Shown: piece by piece, positions 63,683 to 64,000 of the stretch | How positions within the stretch are numbered: position 1 is the first letter of the stretch | Layout: every line of letters starts with the position of its first letter | IMG/VR virus record: IMGVR_UViG_3300023170_000023 | Span: 1-64,000 of that record | Reading direction: 5' to 3' (one strand) | Length of the DNA stretch: 64,000 bases | Source: a virus | The notes under the pieces: model-generated | Seen by the model: only the letters and a program-made list of their open reading frames with translations | Database searches by the model: none | Told to the model about the DNA's origin: nothing | Translations under genes and position numbers: made by a program

Positions 63683-63683
63683 G

Positions 63684-63920
63684 TTATTCTAACTCTAAAC
63701 TATTATTCTTCTCTACCATAAGGTTTAACTTGATTGCCTCAGCTTCAAGTTTTGATTTGATTGCAGGCGATATAAACTTTTTGATATCGTCGATTTCGAT
63801 ATTGTGTTCATTACAAATATCAATGATAGCATCTAGGTAAGAAATAGTTTTTTTCTTAACTGTACTCTCAACCATTTTACTGAACTTACTTTTAGTAAGC
63901 ATAAGACCATCTAAGTTCAT
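63684..63920 (-). CDS. gp33: Late-transcription coactivator gp33
   Basis: A 78-residue protein resembling gp33 of T4-like phages, which links RNA polymerase carrying the gp55 sigma factor to the sliding clamp gp45 at late promoters. The central ISYLDAIIDICNEHNIEIDDI and the following KFISPAIKSKLEAEAIKLNL (about 26-66) fit the small gp33 of marine relatives, and the acidic end (NNSLELE) is where clamp contacts are made. In T4, gene 33 is also close to gene 32. Its presence agrees with the many TATAAATA sites in the window. It overlaps the upstream partial gene by ATGA. Confidence 0.8.
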   Translation of the reverse strand: MNLDGLMLTKSKFSKMVESTVKKKTISYLDAIIDICNEHNIEIDDIKKFISPAIKSKLEAEAIKLNLMVEKNNSLELE

Positions 63921-64000
63921 ACTTCTGCCTCAAAATCTCCTTTCCAAACCATACCAATATCTGGATAGTAATATCCGGGGGTTCTTTTAACTGTCCCGTC
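63917..64000 (-). CDS. C-terminal end of an unidentified gene upstream of gp33
   Basis: The frame is open from the right edge to a TGA at 63917, giving the last 27 residues, which end in PDIGMVWKGDFEAEV. Its stop overlaps the gp33 start (ATGA). T4 has gene 59 in this neighbourhood, but the visible part is too short to identify the protein. Confidence 0.5.
   Translation of the reverse strand, partial: DGTVKRTPGYYYPDIGMVWKGDFEAEV

Overview
The window is a block of virion-assembly genes from a T4-like contractile-tailed phage (myovirus). The recognisable set is T4 gp13, gp14, gp15, gp8, gp6, gp25, gp5, gp27, gp53, gp48, gp4, gp54, gp26, gp51, gp32 and gp33. The low GC content, the very large repeat-rich virion proteins, the small structural proteins and the 2OG-Fe(II) oxygenase all resemble marine T4-like phages of the cyanophage/pelagic group. 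No photosynthesis or other host-diagnostic gene is present, so the host cannot be named. Almost every base is coding and no tRNA was seen.

Layout. Positions 1-58570 are read leftward (minus strand). In order of transcription, from right to left, they hold: a baseplate hub and wedge block (gp48, gp53, gp27, a gp5-type OB-fold/lysozyme-like protein, an amidase protein, a beta-helix spike, an unknown protein, gp25, gp6, gp8 and a 1777-aa DUF4815-like protein). Next comes a small coiled-coil protein with two paralogous GNAT-like proteins and a 26-codon remnant of a third. Then follow a 2120-aa fibre made of short repeats, and a three-gene cassette (unknown, glycosyltransferase, 2OG oxygenase) behind its own consensus sigma-70 promoter. 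A fibre/adhesin block follows, with a subtilisin-like protease and a 3524-aa repeat protein. Last come the neck genes gp13, gp14 and gp15, and a large Ig/Calx-beta-type protein cut by the left edge. Positions 58618-62592 are a plus-strand island: gp4, a probable gp2, gp54, gp26, gp51 and a probable tape measure. It converges on gp32 and gp33 (minus strand) at a structured terminator region.

Regulation. T4-type late promoters (TATAAATA) lie just upstream of gp48, gp25, gp8, the 2120-aa fibre, a BppU-like protein, the 3524-aa protein and gp13. Two promoters are instead sigma-70-like with exact TTGACA boxes. One precedes gp32, as expected. The other sits inside the late virion region and drives the glycosyltransferase/oxygenase cassette.

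Most interesting points: the T4 gp5 cell-puncturing protein appears divided into three neighbouring genes, with the lysozyme domain apparently missing its catalytic Glu and an amidase added. gp51 has no usable start codon and is in the -1 frame relative to gp26 across a run of eight T at the gp26 stop, which suggests a frameshift fusion like the lambda G/GT tail chaperones. gp15 is fused to about 800 residues of Ig-like and beta-propeller sequence. There are also two extreme repeat proteins, a virion-cluster subtilase and a duplicated-then-truncated GNAT-like gene.
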